NCBI RefSeq assembly: GCF_002154695.1
Contig: NZ_MTAV01000082.1
Span: 62,001 to 126,000 of the forward strand
DNA: 64,000 nt
Direction: 5' to 3'
Source: Nostoc sp. T09
GTDB lineage: Bacteria; Cyanobacteriota; Cyanobacteriia; Cyanobacteriales; Nostocaceae
The notes beneath the pieces were generated by a model. The model saw only the letters and a program-made list of their open reading frames with translations. It ran no database searches and was not told the origin of the DNA. Below, piece after piece: positions 54,628 through 62,064 of this stretch. The translations under genes were made by a program, and so were the position numbers. The stretch's first letter is position 1. Every line of letters starts with the position of its first letter.

Positions 54628-54918
54628 TCCATACTCATAATAGTTCGCCCGTACTAGTTTAAAGTCTTATGTACCTGTAAGCATCACTCTAGCGATAAAT
54701 TTCTGGGCAAAAATCCAAAATCAAGGTTTTTGAATTATATTTTGAGCGCTATTAGTCAGAGACTCTAGCCTTTTCAATAGCACCAAACAGCGTACTACAC
54801 AAACATAATTGCCGTGTCAGCGAACGAGAATATACAACTCCGGTTTACCTATCGGCATAGTGGCTAATTAATTAAAATTTAAGTATACTTTTGTTAATGG
54901 TTAATTAGTGTTTCTGTT

Positions 54919-55473
54919 ATGGCTACTCTATTGCTTGACGACGGTACAATCGAGAGTGATTTAGGCGATATAGTGCGTGAATTGGCTCCTCTTGGCATTC
55001 ACCTGAAACACTACGATCCAGGAACATCGCTGCTTTTTCCCCACTTAGTAGAGCAAGACGTTGTTACAGAATCTGAGAAGCGCTACATTTTAGAACTCCA
55101 CAATGGTGTCTTTGAATTTCTCCAGCAAGAAACAGGCTATCTCTGGTGTGACTTGCTAAATGTGCATCCTGGTTCCCCGCATATCGAGACGCTAATTGCC
55201 ACTTACAGCCGTTATCATACTCACACTGCTGCTGAACCCATCTACGTTTTGGCAGGAGAGATGATATTTGGCTTTGTGAAACCCGATGGTAGTCAGATAC
55301 AGCTTTTAATTCAAGCTCAAGATTATCTCGTTATTCCGGCGGGAGTTGAGCATTGGTCTAGTCCTAATGCATCTTTGAATTTTAAAGCAGTTCGCTATTT
55401 CATTACCGCAGAAGGTTGGTTGCCTAATTACACAGGAACTCAGTTAAGTGATTCTCTCAATAAACCGCGCTAA
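54919..55473 (+). CDS. Acireductone dioxygenase-like cupin
   Basis: The 184-residue single-domain cupin has metal ligands in RYHTHTAAEPIYVLAGEMIFG (His, His, Glu) and a later GVEHWSS His, the pattern of acireductone dioxygenase in the methionine salvage pathway. That enzyme oxidises 1,2-dihydroxy-3-keto-5-methylthiopentene. No other methionine salvage genes are seen nearby. A methionine gamma-lyase-like gene lies at 20604, far away. It ends before a strong bidirectional hairpin. Confidence 0.82.
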   Translation: MATLLLDDGTIESDLGDIVRELAPLGIHLKHYDPGTSLLFPHLVEQDVVTESEKRYILELHNGVFEFLQQETGYLWCDLLNVHPGSPHIETLIATYSRYHTHTAAEPIYVLAGEMIFGFVKPDGSQIQLLIQAQDYLVIPAGVEHWSSPNASLNFKAVRYFITAEGWLPNYTGTQLSDSLNKPR

Positions 55474-55505
55474 TATAACAGTGCTAAATCATACGTGAAA
55501 AACAA

Positions 55506-55536
55506 GATTCCCGACTTTTTAAAAAAGTCGGGAATC
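55506..55536. terminator. Bidirectional terminator, perfect 15-pair stem
   Basis: GATTCCCGACTTTTT and AAAAAGTCGGGAATC pair with a one-base centre, flanked by A-rich and T-rich ends on both sides. It lies between the convergent cupin and small membrane protein genes. Confidence 0.85.
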
Positions 55537-55542
55537 TTTGTT

Positions 55543-55863
55543 CTAACGATTGGTAAATAGTAGTAAAAAACAAGTGCCATTTAATAAAGCCGTAATTACT
55601 GCACCAATAATTACCCCTTTCATCATTGCTAGGCGCTGTTGCCGTCTTAGCCAAATACAAAGGGGAATTACATATAACATTTGCCAAATAAAAAATCCCC
55701 AAGCACCAATAATCCAAATACCTAAATAATTGTAACTACTATAACCAAATATTTGACCATAAATCCAGCCCAACAAAAAGATTATAGCTATTGCTATTAT
55801 ATGCAGTCCAAATAAAAGAAATATCCCTAAAAAAACATTTAAAATTTCATTTCTTTGAGACAT
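55543..55863 (-). CDS. Small membrane protein, unknown
   Basis: The 106-residue product has three hydrophobic segments (about 8-32, 45-70 and 79-103) and a basic loop (WLRRQQRLAMMKG) between the last two, likely cytosolic. No family was recognised. It follows the radical SAM gene on the same strand, 36 bases after its stop, so it may belong to the same transcription unit. Confidence 0.65.
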   Translation of the reverse strand: MSQRNEILNVFLGIFLLFGLHIIAIAIIFLLGWIYGQIFGYSSYNYLGIWIIGAWGFFIWQMLYVIPLCIWLRRQQRLAMMKGVIIGAVITALLNGTCFLLLFTNR

Positions 55864-55899
55864 TAATTTAGCCCTGTAGATGATACTGATAAATTTATT

Positions 55900-57318
55900 T
55901 TAAACAGGACGGTTATTCACTAGGTGATATCCAGCACTGCCTTCGCGGTAAAACATATTAAAGGTATCAAATGGGATAATCCTACCATCTGGATGCACAA
56001 TATGAATGCAAGAACGCTTGACTGAACGGACATCAAAGTTAAAAGGGTCGAGAAACTGAACAATCATCACTCGAAATATATTAGAGTAGTTAATTCCTTC
56101 TGGTACGGCTATCATTGGTAAACAACACAAAAGCTGCTTGAGTGATAAAGCCGCAGAATTTGGTGAATGACTGGTAGAAAATAATTGGAAAATTTGCTGC
56201 TTCAGTTCTTCATTTTGCTCATAAAGTACACTGTTAGGCATAATTTTCACAAAAACATCTGGATTAATTAAGCCAGTCAAAGGTATTACTTCGCCATTTA
56301 TTTTCAATGCATAAGCCATCGCTAAAGAATCGGGATGGCAGGGAACTGGGAGAATATCTTCAGGTTTAAAATAAGGACTTTGTTCTAAAATTGAGCGACG
56401 AACTTCTGTTAAAGTGTATCTGTCTCGCTTGGGGTCAAATCCTGCTAACCTTCCGGCTGCTTGTATCGGTTGAAAAGTCACGCCTCGGATACATTTCTGT
56501 TGCAAAGCATACTCAATAATTTTCCCAATTTCGTGGTCATTTAATCCTTTTTTGAGTGTGACAACCAAAGTAGTTGAGATATTATACTCGTTGAGATTGG
56601 CAATTGCTTTTTCGCGGACAGTCCGTAAATCTGCACCGCGTAACTCTTTTAAAGCGTCGGCTTCAAAGCTATCAAATTGCAAATATATTTCAATCCCTGG
56701 CATATATTGGCTCAAGCGCTCGCAGAATGATTTATCCTTAGCAATCATCACGCCATTGGTATTGATCATTAAATGCTTAATCGGCTTACTTTTGACAATC
56801 TCCAAGATTTGAAAAAACTCAGGATGAATAGTTGGTTCACCACCACTTAATTGAACTATCTGCGGTTCTCCTTCATTTGCTACTACCGCATCAATCATCT
56901 GTTCAATTTGCGCTAAACTGCGATGCAGTCGTGGTTGCTGGGATAATTGGGAAACTTCTTCTGCACCAGAATCGGCGTAACAAATTGGACAGGAAAGATT
57001 GCACCGATCTGTAACTTCGATTAATGTTAAACAACTATGTTGTTCATGATCGGGACAAAGCCCACAATCATAAGGACAGCCATATTTTATCGGAGTATTA
57101 AACTTGAGAGGCATATCCCCCGGTTTAATAAATTCTAGAGACTTTTTATAATATTCAATATCATCAGCTATTAAAACTTCTTCTCGTCCATGAGTGGGAC
57201 AATGCTTAACTAAGTAAACACAATCATCTTGAAAAATGATTTTGGCTTCTACCTTAATTAAACATTTTGAACAAACACTATTAGTTAAGGCGTAAAATAG
57301 ATAATTACGAGTAGGCAT
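55900..57318 (-). CDS. Radical SAM enzyme of the Tes (MJ0619)-like type
   Basis: The 472-residue protein has a radical SAM cluster motif CNLSCPIC (Cys106, 110, 113). It also has an N-terminal CSKC (16-19) and a CPYDCGLCPDHEQHSC cluster (Cys81, 85, 88, 96), the pattern of the MJ0619/Tes family that includes archaeal tetraether lipid synthase. The glycine-rich SGGEPTIHPEFF and GVTFQPIQAAGR motifs are typical of the barrel. The start is ATG 57318 (MPTRNYLFYALT); 25 residues upstream come from a short tandem repeat (ggcagaggg) and are rejected. An Lgt-like gene lies upstream and a small membrane protein downstream on the same strand. The product could modify lipids by C-C bond formation; that is an inference from family alone. 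Confidence 0.85.
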   Translation of the reverse strand: MPTRNYLFYALTNSVCSKCLIKVEAKIIFQDDCVYLVKHCPTHGREEVLIADDIEYYKKSLEFIKPGDMPLKFNTPIKYGCPYDCGLCPDHEQHSCLTLIEVTDRCNLSCPICYADSGAEEVSQLSQQPRLHRSLAQIEQMIDAVVANEGEPQIVQLSGGEPTIHPEFFQILEIVKSKPIKHLMINTNGVMIAKDKSFCERLSQYMPGIEIYLQFDSFEADALKELRGADLRTVREKAIANLNEYNISTTLVVTLKKGLNDHEIGKIIEYALQQKCIRGVTFQPIQAAGRLAGFDPKRDRYTLTEVRRSILEQSPYFKPEDILPVPCHPDSLAMAYALKINGEVIPLTGLINPDVFVKIMPNSVLYEQNEELKQQIFQLFSTSHSPNSAALSLKQLLCCLPMIAVPEGINYSNIFRVMIVQFLDPFNFDVRSVKRSCIHIVHPDGRIIPFDTFNMFYREGSAGYHLVNNRPV

Positions 57319-57329
57319 AGTATTAGATA

Positions 57330-57440
57330 AGGCAGAGGGCAGAGGGCAGAAGGCAGAAGGGGATTTAGAAGGGGAGCATCCCAATTTTGCCAACAGAAAA
57401 TTTGTAGTGGGAGCATCTTGCTCTCTAAGCAGGAGGCAGA
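57330..57440. repeat. GGCAGAG short tandem repeats before the radical SAM gene
   Basis: Tandem ggcagaggg and ggcagaagg units lie directly upstream of the start codon. They would translate into an N-terminal extension that is not conserved. Confidence 0.6.
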
Positions 57441-57461
57441 AGGAAAGTCTAAAAAAGTTTT

Positions 57462-57487
57462 TGTAGGATGGGCAGTGCCCACCTTAC
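57462..57487. repeat. GTAGGATGGGCAGTGCCCACC palindrome copy
   Basis: One copy of the dispersed element lies between the radical SAM and Lgt-like genes. Confidence 0.65.
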
Positions 57488-57516
57488 GATTATTGAAAAT
57501 AATGCATAATATGCAA

Positions 57517-58257
57517 TTAATGTTTGAATTGAAAAATCTGGCGAATGCTGTGACGATAATACAAAATAGTTAATAGGCAAGCAACTTGAATAGCACTCAA
57601 CCCTAAAAAAGGATGAAAATCCGGTTTAATGAAATCTACCAGAAAACGAAACCCGAAATAGGAAACTAAATAAAATTTAAATAAATCACCATTTTGATAT
57701 TTATAGCGGCTGCGAAAGTGCAAAAATAGTATTAGTAATCCTAAAAATAAGATTTCATATAATTGTGTGGGATGGCGGTGAATACCATCGCCAAAATCTA
57801 TTCCCCAAGGTAATTTTGTGGCAATTCCGTAAGTGCGATCGCTCAAGCCTGTAAGAAAGCAACCAATCCTGCCAATTGCGGTGCCTACAATTAAAGGATA
57901 TACAAATACATCGCCAGTAGACTGATGAATACCAATAATTTTTTTGGTAGTTTCTACACCAATCAGTCCACCTAAAAGTGCGCCTACTACTGTTTTTCCT
58001 TGCAATAATAGTAATAATAATTGCTGTTGATTTTGCCAGATTAAATCAAGATGTTGCAGCCAAACCAAAATTTTGGCACCAATTAAAGCACCTATCATAC
58101 CACCAACTATTACAGAACTGCGTTGGCTAGGTGCAATAGAATCTTTGCGGACATGACGTAACAATAAACGAAAGGCAGCGGCATAAGCCAAAGACTCAAA
58201 CAAAAGATGAGGGTGAATTCGCCACGAACCTAGCCAAATATAAACAGGGAAAGTCAC
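57517..58257 (-). CDS. Lgt-like prolipoprotein diacylglyceryl transferase family protein
   Basis: The 246-residue membrane protein has six or seven hydrophobic segments and Lgt-type motifs: SLAYAAAFRLL near the start, GRIGCFLTGLSDRTYG (the Arg-Gly signature of Lgt) and HRHPTQLYEILF (Lgt family HPxQLYE). It lacks part of the usual Lgt core, so it may have another lipid-transfer role. Authentic Lgt attaches diacylglyceryl to lipoprotein cysteines from phosphatidylglycerol. It lies upstream of the Tes-like radical SAM gene on the same strand, so an associated lipid-modifying role is possible. Confidence 0.8.
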   Translation of the reverse strand: MTFPVYIWLGSWRIHPHLLFESLAYAAAFRLLLRHVRKDSIAPSQRSSVIVGGMIGALIGAKILVWLQHLDLIWQNQQQLLLLLLQGKTVVGALLGGLIGVETTKKIIGIHQSTGDVFVYPLIVGTAIGRIGCFLTGLSDRTYGIATKLPWGIDFGDGIHRHPTQLYEILFLGLLILFLHFRSRYKYQNGDLFKFYLVSYFGFRFLVDFIKPDFHPFLGLSAIQVACLLTILYYRHSIRQIFQFKH

Positions 58258-58406
58258 AGAATGCTTGACTCCAGTTGTGAGTGTTGGTTAAAAAAAGTCG
58301 AACTTTATTCTAGAGAATGCAGAGTTAAAAGTATTGTTATGTACGTTTAATTAAATTAAATAAAAAACTTAATATAAGATTCATATCTAGTTTTTGAAAT
58401 ACATAT

Positions 58407-58430
58407 AAGGTGGGCATTGCCCACCCTACA
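58407..58430. repeat. GGTGGGCATTGCCCACC palindrome copy
   Basis: This is a nearly perfect copy of the dispersed element, with a 17-base palindrome centred on att at 58409-58425. It lies between the Lgt-like and CBS-HEPN-like genes. Confidence 0.75.
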
Positions 58431-58509
58431 TTTCAGACTTCAGATAGGTGATTTTCTCAAAAATTAAAACCAGATTCCTATACAAATTTCTATTACTGTC
58501 GTCATAATA

Positions 58510-59307
58510 TCACTCAATTTCCTCACAGCGAATTAATAATGTTTCCATCGCCTCGGCTAGGGAAATTAAGTCTATCCAAGAGGAACCACTAACTAAATTT
58601 TGCGCGTGCGCCAATCGGTTGCGTAGCTGTTCAGCAGACTTGAGAAAACGCTCTCCAAATCGCTTCGATTTCAGTCCAAGTTGCTCAAGAAGTTCTGGCT
58701 GATTTAAGACTAACTCTCGTTTATCGCAAAATTGGAGATAATCTAACAAATCTGTGGCTTCGTTTCTTTCTTGGCTTTCTTGCCATAGTCGTTGAGCAAC
58801 TCGTAAACGTTCTGGTTTGAGAACTTTTTGCCAGGAATCTTGAGGATAGTAAAGCCGCACCAGCCGCAGCAAATTCATCTCTAGCAAAGTTACTAACCCA
58901 AATAGCAGCATTCGTGCAGGTGCTTTTTGCAAATCGCCACAGGTAATAATTCCTGTTACTTGATTGCAGTCAAGCACAAATAATCGGGGAGTTTGTTGCA
59001 GAATTGGTAGCAATTTCATCAGTGGAGTGGAGATAGCGATAAGTTCTTTAGGATGAAACACTCGCTGATAATCACTGCACTTACCTGATGTGGCTTTTAT
59101 CAAGCTGATGCGTTCTACATAACCGCTAATAGTATCTTCCGACTCCACACCAACCACATCAAAATCTCGTGCTTGCATCCAATGCAGCACCTCTGTTACT
59201 TCTGCTTCACCTGAAACTGCTTTGAGGGGTTCTGCTACGTATTCAATCGTGATGTTGTTCTCAAACAAACTCCGCAAATCTTGAGAACGCGATTTAAGGT
59301 GTTTCAT
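58510..59307 (-). CDS. CBS-domain protein with C-terminal HEPN-like region
   Basis: The 265-residue protein starts with two CBS-type modules (about 15-75 and 85-130, with YVAEPLKAVSGEAEVTEVL and RLFVLDCNQVTGIITCGDL). The second half is all-helical and contains LRNRLAHAQN at about residues 228-238, matching the RX4-6H motif (Arg229, His234) of HEPN nucleases and HEPN nucleotide-binding domains. CBS modules usually bind AMP, ATP or S-adenosyl ligands. The combination suggests ligand-controlled RNA cleavage or nucleotide transfer, but no activity is proven. It is transcribed alone, and no antitoxin-like (MNT) gene is adjacent. Confidence 0.75.
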   Translation of the reverse strand: MKHLKSRSQDLRSLFENNITIEYVAEPLKAVSGEAEVTEVLHWMQARDFDVVGVESEDTISGYVERISLIKATSGKCSDYQRVFHPKELIAISTPLMKLLPILQQTPRLFVLDCNQVTGIITCGDLQKAPARMLLFGLVTLLEMNLLRLVRLYYPQDSWQKVLKPERLRVAQRLWQESQERNEATDLLDYLQFCDKRELVLNQPELLEQLGLKSKRFGERFLKSAEQLRNRLAHAQNLVSGSSWIDLISLAEAMETLLIRCEEIE

Positions 59308-59514
59308 CTGCGTTTATTTGTAAGTCATCCGCAGCACAAGTATTTCATGACAACCTACATCGTATCAGTTGCTCTCAGGCTAAAAGCCTAAAGCTAAATA
59401 AACTAAGCCAGCCTGTGCAGACTGTTTAGCTAAAAAATGTTTTTGTTAGGTTGGGATTTTTTGTTTTAACCTGTTGCTTCCAAAATAAGATGTACCCCAT
59501 AACCATAAATATAC

Positions 59515-59551
59515 TTCAAGCGCCCAGACTTTTTGAGCCTGAGCGCTTGAA
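59515..59551. terminator. Hairpin after the Cys/Met-rich protein gene
   Basis: TTCAAGCGCCCAGAC and GCCTGAGCGCTTGAA form an imperfect 15-pair stem (two mismatches) around tttttga. It lies 38 bases downstream of the gene on the minus strand. Confidence 0.6.
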
Positions 59552-59588
59552 TATTAGGTTGCAGAGAAACTTCTGCTGGTTATTGAAG

Positions 59589-59966
59589 TTAAGCAGGCAT
59601 CATTTGCATAGAACGGCAAGATTCTGCACACTTACGGCAAGCTGCGGCGCATTCCATCATTTTAGAATCGTCGCTCATTTGTTCACAAGACATTGCACAG
59701 CGATCGCACATTTCTGCACATAGCATACAAGTGCGTCCCATGAATTCGGAACCACTCATCATCATGTTCATGCACATCATGCACATTTCAGCGCAGTCGC
59801 GCATCATGCCCATCATGCTCATCATGTTCATGTCCATCTGTTTGCCTTTAGACATAGACATACAGTGAGTCATGGTTTCCATGCACATTTTATGACATTC
59901 CATGCAAGCGTCCATGCAAGTTTGCATTTCAGTTGTCATGGATTCGTTCATCATCATCATCATCAT
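59589..59966 (-). CDS. Cys/Met-rich four-helix copper-binding protein (DUF326/Csp-like)
   Basis: The 125-residue product contains 17 cysteines and very many methionines, mostly spaced as CxxxC or CxxC along helices (TCMDACMECHKMC, CMLCAEMCDRCAMSC, CAAACRKCAESC). This is the DUF326 four-helix bundle layout, as in copper storage proteins. It has no signal peptide and so is cytosolic. The start is the first of six Mets at 59966, preceded by taggagg at ideal spacing. It could store or buffer Cu(I); metal identity is inferred. CadD-like transporters and TauE proteins lie 11-20 kb away. Confidence 0.88.
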   Translation of the reverse strand: MMMMMMNESMTTEMQTCMDACMECHKMCMETMTHCMSMSKGKQMDMNMMSMMGMMRDCAEMCMMCMNMMMSGSEFMGRTCMLCAEMCDRCAMSCEQMSDDSKMMECAAACRKCAESCRSMQMMPA

Positions 59967-60654
59967 AGGAAAACCTCCTAACTTGCTGATGCATTGTGAG
60001 TCGTCCTTGGGAGGACTTAATTATCACGTTAGACTTATATTTTTTAAGAGTCAATAGGGTTTGTAGGTGGGTATTTATAAGTTACCTATCCCGATATGTT
60101 TACCGCTAATTTCTATTAATTCCACATAAACTAGTGATATTTATAGTGAGATGTTGCTGAGAATTATTGTAGATAAAGGAATGGAAACTCCCATAAAAAA
60201 GTGGTGTTTAGTCAAAGAAGTAAATTTCTAAATGTAGAATCAACAATTAGGGTTACTTTGGTGAGAGATTAATGTCAGTTTTTTTTAACAAATGGCTATA
60301 TAAATATTTGTAAATTTATTGAGGTAATGCTTACCAAAAGCCGGATACGGTAGGCAATGCCCACTCTACTGAGGACTAATATGATGTCCGTTCAAATGCC
60401 CGTCATTGCGTTCGCCCTTGGCGTTCCCGAAGGGTACGAAGTGAAGCAATCGCAGAGTCCTTGTGATTGCTACTCTGCGAGAACGCCTTCGGCGAACGCT
60501 CCACTTCGTTCCGCTCGCAATGACATATTAAGGGTAATTTGCCGGACATCATATAACCTTCAATTCCCAATCGCTCTTTTCCCTAAGCGTGGCTGAGTCA
60601 TTTGTATAATCACTGGAATGGGCAGTAGTAGCAAGCTGATTCGGGTGATTTTTC
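59967..60654. repeat. Long intergenic region with dispersed palindromes
   Basis: It holds a copy of the GTAGGCAATGCCCAC element (60346-60370). At about 60400-60525 there is a large imperfect palindrome (gtcattgcg ... cgcaatgac with nested agcaatcgcagagt / actctgcg arms). The palindrome is like a dispersed repeat type of Nostoc genomes. No real gene was seen; the upstream 380 bases are AT-rich. Confidence 0.6.
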
Positions 60655-61956
60655 ATGAAACTGGATTTAAAGAAGTTTTTTCAGGCGTCCAACCCCAGCA
60701 AGACTTTGGTTGTCAGCAAAGCAGAGGATCGGCAGTATTATATTGATTTTTCTAAAGTGCGGGGTGCGAAGATTATTGAGGAATTAGGGCGAACTATCAC
60801 CCGCCTTTCACCAGAGGAGCCAACCTGCCAATTATTTACGGGACATATCGGTTGTGGCAAGTCTACCGAATTACTGCGATTAAAGGCAGAGTTAGAACAG
60901 CAGGGATTTCATGTAGTTTATTTTGAGTCTAGCCAAAGCCTGGATATGGCAGATGTTGATGTTACAGATATTTTATTAGCTATAGCTCGTGAGGTAAGTC
61001 AAAGTCTAGAAGCAATAAAAATTAACATCAAACCGGGATATTTTCAAAATTTATTTAAGGAAATCACCGATTTATTACTTACACCGATGGAACTTTCTCA
61101 AGTTGAACTATCGGCGGGTATTGCTAAGATTACTGCTAAAACTAAAGATAGCCCAAAGCTTCGTAGTCAGTTGCGCCAATATCTAGAACCGCGCACCAAT
61201 GGAATTTTAGAAGCAATTAATAAAGAATTACTCCAGCCTGGTAGAGACAAGCTGAAAGAGAAAGGTAAAGCCGGATTGGTGGTAATTGTGGATAATCTTG
61301 ACCGAGTTGATAATTCCTTAAAGCCATCGGGTTATTACCAGCCTGAATATTTGTTTGTGGAACGCGGTGAACAGTTAAACCAGCTAAATTGTCATGTTAT
61401 TTATACAATTCCCCTAGTTTTAGTATTTTCTAACGCTTTGGGCAGGTTAACCAATCGCTTTGGCGTAGACCCGAAAGTTTTACCGATGGTTCCGGTGCAG
61501 TTACGAGATAGTTCTGATTCTCAACAGGGAATTACGTTATTGCAAAAGATGATTATGGTTAGGGCTTTTCCTGGGGTAAGTTGGGAACAAAGCCAAAATC
61601 TAATTACTCAGGTTTTTGACAGTCCAGATACATTAGAACGAATTTGCCGAGTTAGCGGTGGACATCTGCGTAACTTGTTGATGCTGTTGTTTCGTTGTTT
61701 GCAAAGAGAAGATCCACCGCTTTCGCGTGATTGCGTAGAAAGCGTAATTAAACAACGCCGCAATGAGCTAACTTTAGGGATTACACCTGATGAATGGCAA
61801 TCATTGCGTGAGGTAGTGCAAGATAAAAGCTTTAGAGGACATGAAAAATACGAACTTTTGCTTCGCAGTATGTTTGTATTTGAATATCGGGATGAGGATG
61901 GTTCTTGGTTTGATATCAATCCAATTTTGATAGAGGCAAAAGAATTTCGGTTATGA
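60655..61956 (+). CDS. P-loop ATPase, STAND-like, unknown role
   Basis: The 433-residue cytosolic protein has a Walker A motif GHIGCGKST (63-71) after a YYIDFSKVRG start and a Walker B LVVIVDNLDRVD (208-217), followed by a Thr/Tyr sensor-like YTIPLVL. This fits the STAND/AAA ATPases of the KAP- or NACHT-like group. After residue 280 there is a winged-helix-like region (SGGHLRNLLMLLFR) and a C-terminal domain with FEYRDEDGSWFDINP. The gene downstream encodes a much larger TPR-STAND protein. Such linked ATPases often belong to signalling or defence modules. It follows long repeat-rich DNA, so it has its own promoter. Confidence 0.82.
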   Translation: MKLDLKKFFQASNPSKTLVVSKAEDRQYYIDFSKVRGAKIIEELGRTITRLSPEEPTCQLFTGHIGCGKSTELLRLKAELEQQGFHVVYFESSQSLDMADVDVTDILLAIAREVSQSLEAIKINIKPGYFQNLFKEITDLLLTPMELSQVELSAGIAKITAKTKDSPKLRSQLRQYLEPRTNGILEAINKELLQPGRDKLKEKGKAGLVVIVDNLDRVDNSLKPSGYYQPEYLFVERGEQLNQLNCHVIYTIPLVLVFSNALGRLTNRFGVDPKVLPMVPVQLRDSSDSQQGITLLQKMIMVRAFPGVSWEQSQNLITQVFDSPDTLERICRVSGGHLRNLLMLLFRCLQREDPPLSRDCVESVIKQRRNELTLGITPDEWQSLREVVQDKSFRGHEKYELLLRSMFVFEYRDEDGSWFDINPILIEAKEFRL

Positions 61957-61980
61957 ATGATGCATCACAAACTCTGCTGC

Positions 61981-62017
61981 TTAGATCCCCGACTTCTTCA
62001 AGAAGTCGAGGATCTAA
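61981..62017. terminator. Inverted repeat between the two ATPase genes
   Basis: TTAGATCCCCGACTTCT and AGAAGTCGAGGATCTAA form a 17-pair stem with one mismatch around tca. It lies 24 bases after the ATPase stop. Confidence 0.6.
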
Positions 62018-62024
62018 ATCACAA

Positions 62025-62047
62025 ATGTAGGCAATGCCCATCCTACT
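62025..62047. repeat. GTAGGCAATGCCCATCCTAC palindrome copy
   Basis: One more copy of the dispersed element lies just before the start of the STAND gene. Confidence 0.65.
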
Positions 62048-62064
62048 AAATAAATCATTATGTT

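Noticed and set aside
57319-57393. N-terminal extension of the radical SAM protein
   Set aside because: It is encoded by short tandem GGCAGAG repeats, and the natural start MPTRNYLFY follows.
60357-60596. Plus-strand frame of 79 residues
   Set aside because: It lies in a large dispersed palindrome and the sequence is repeat-derived.
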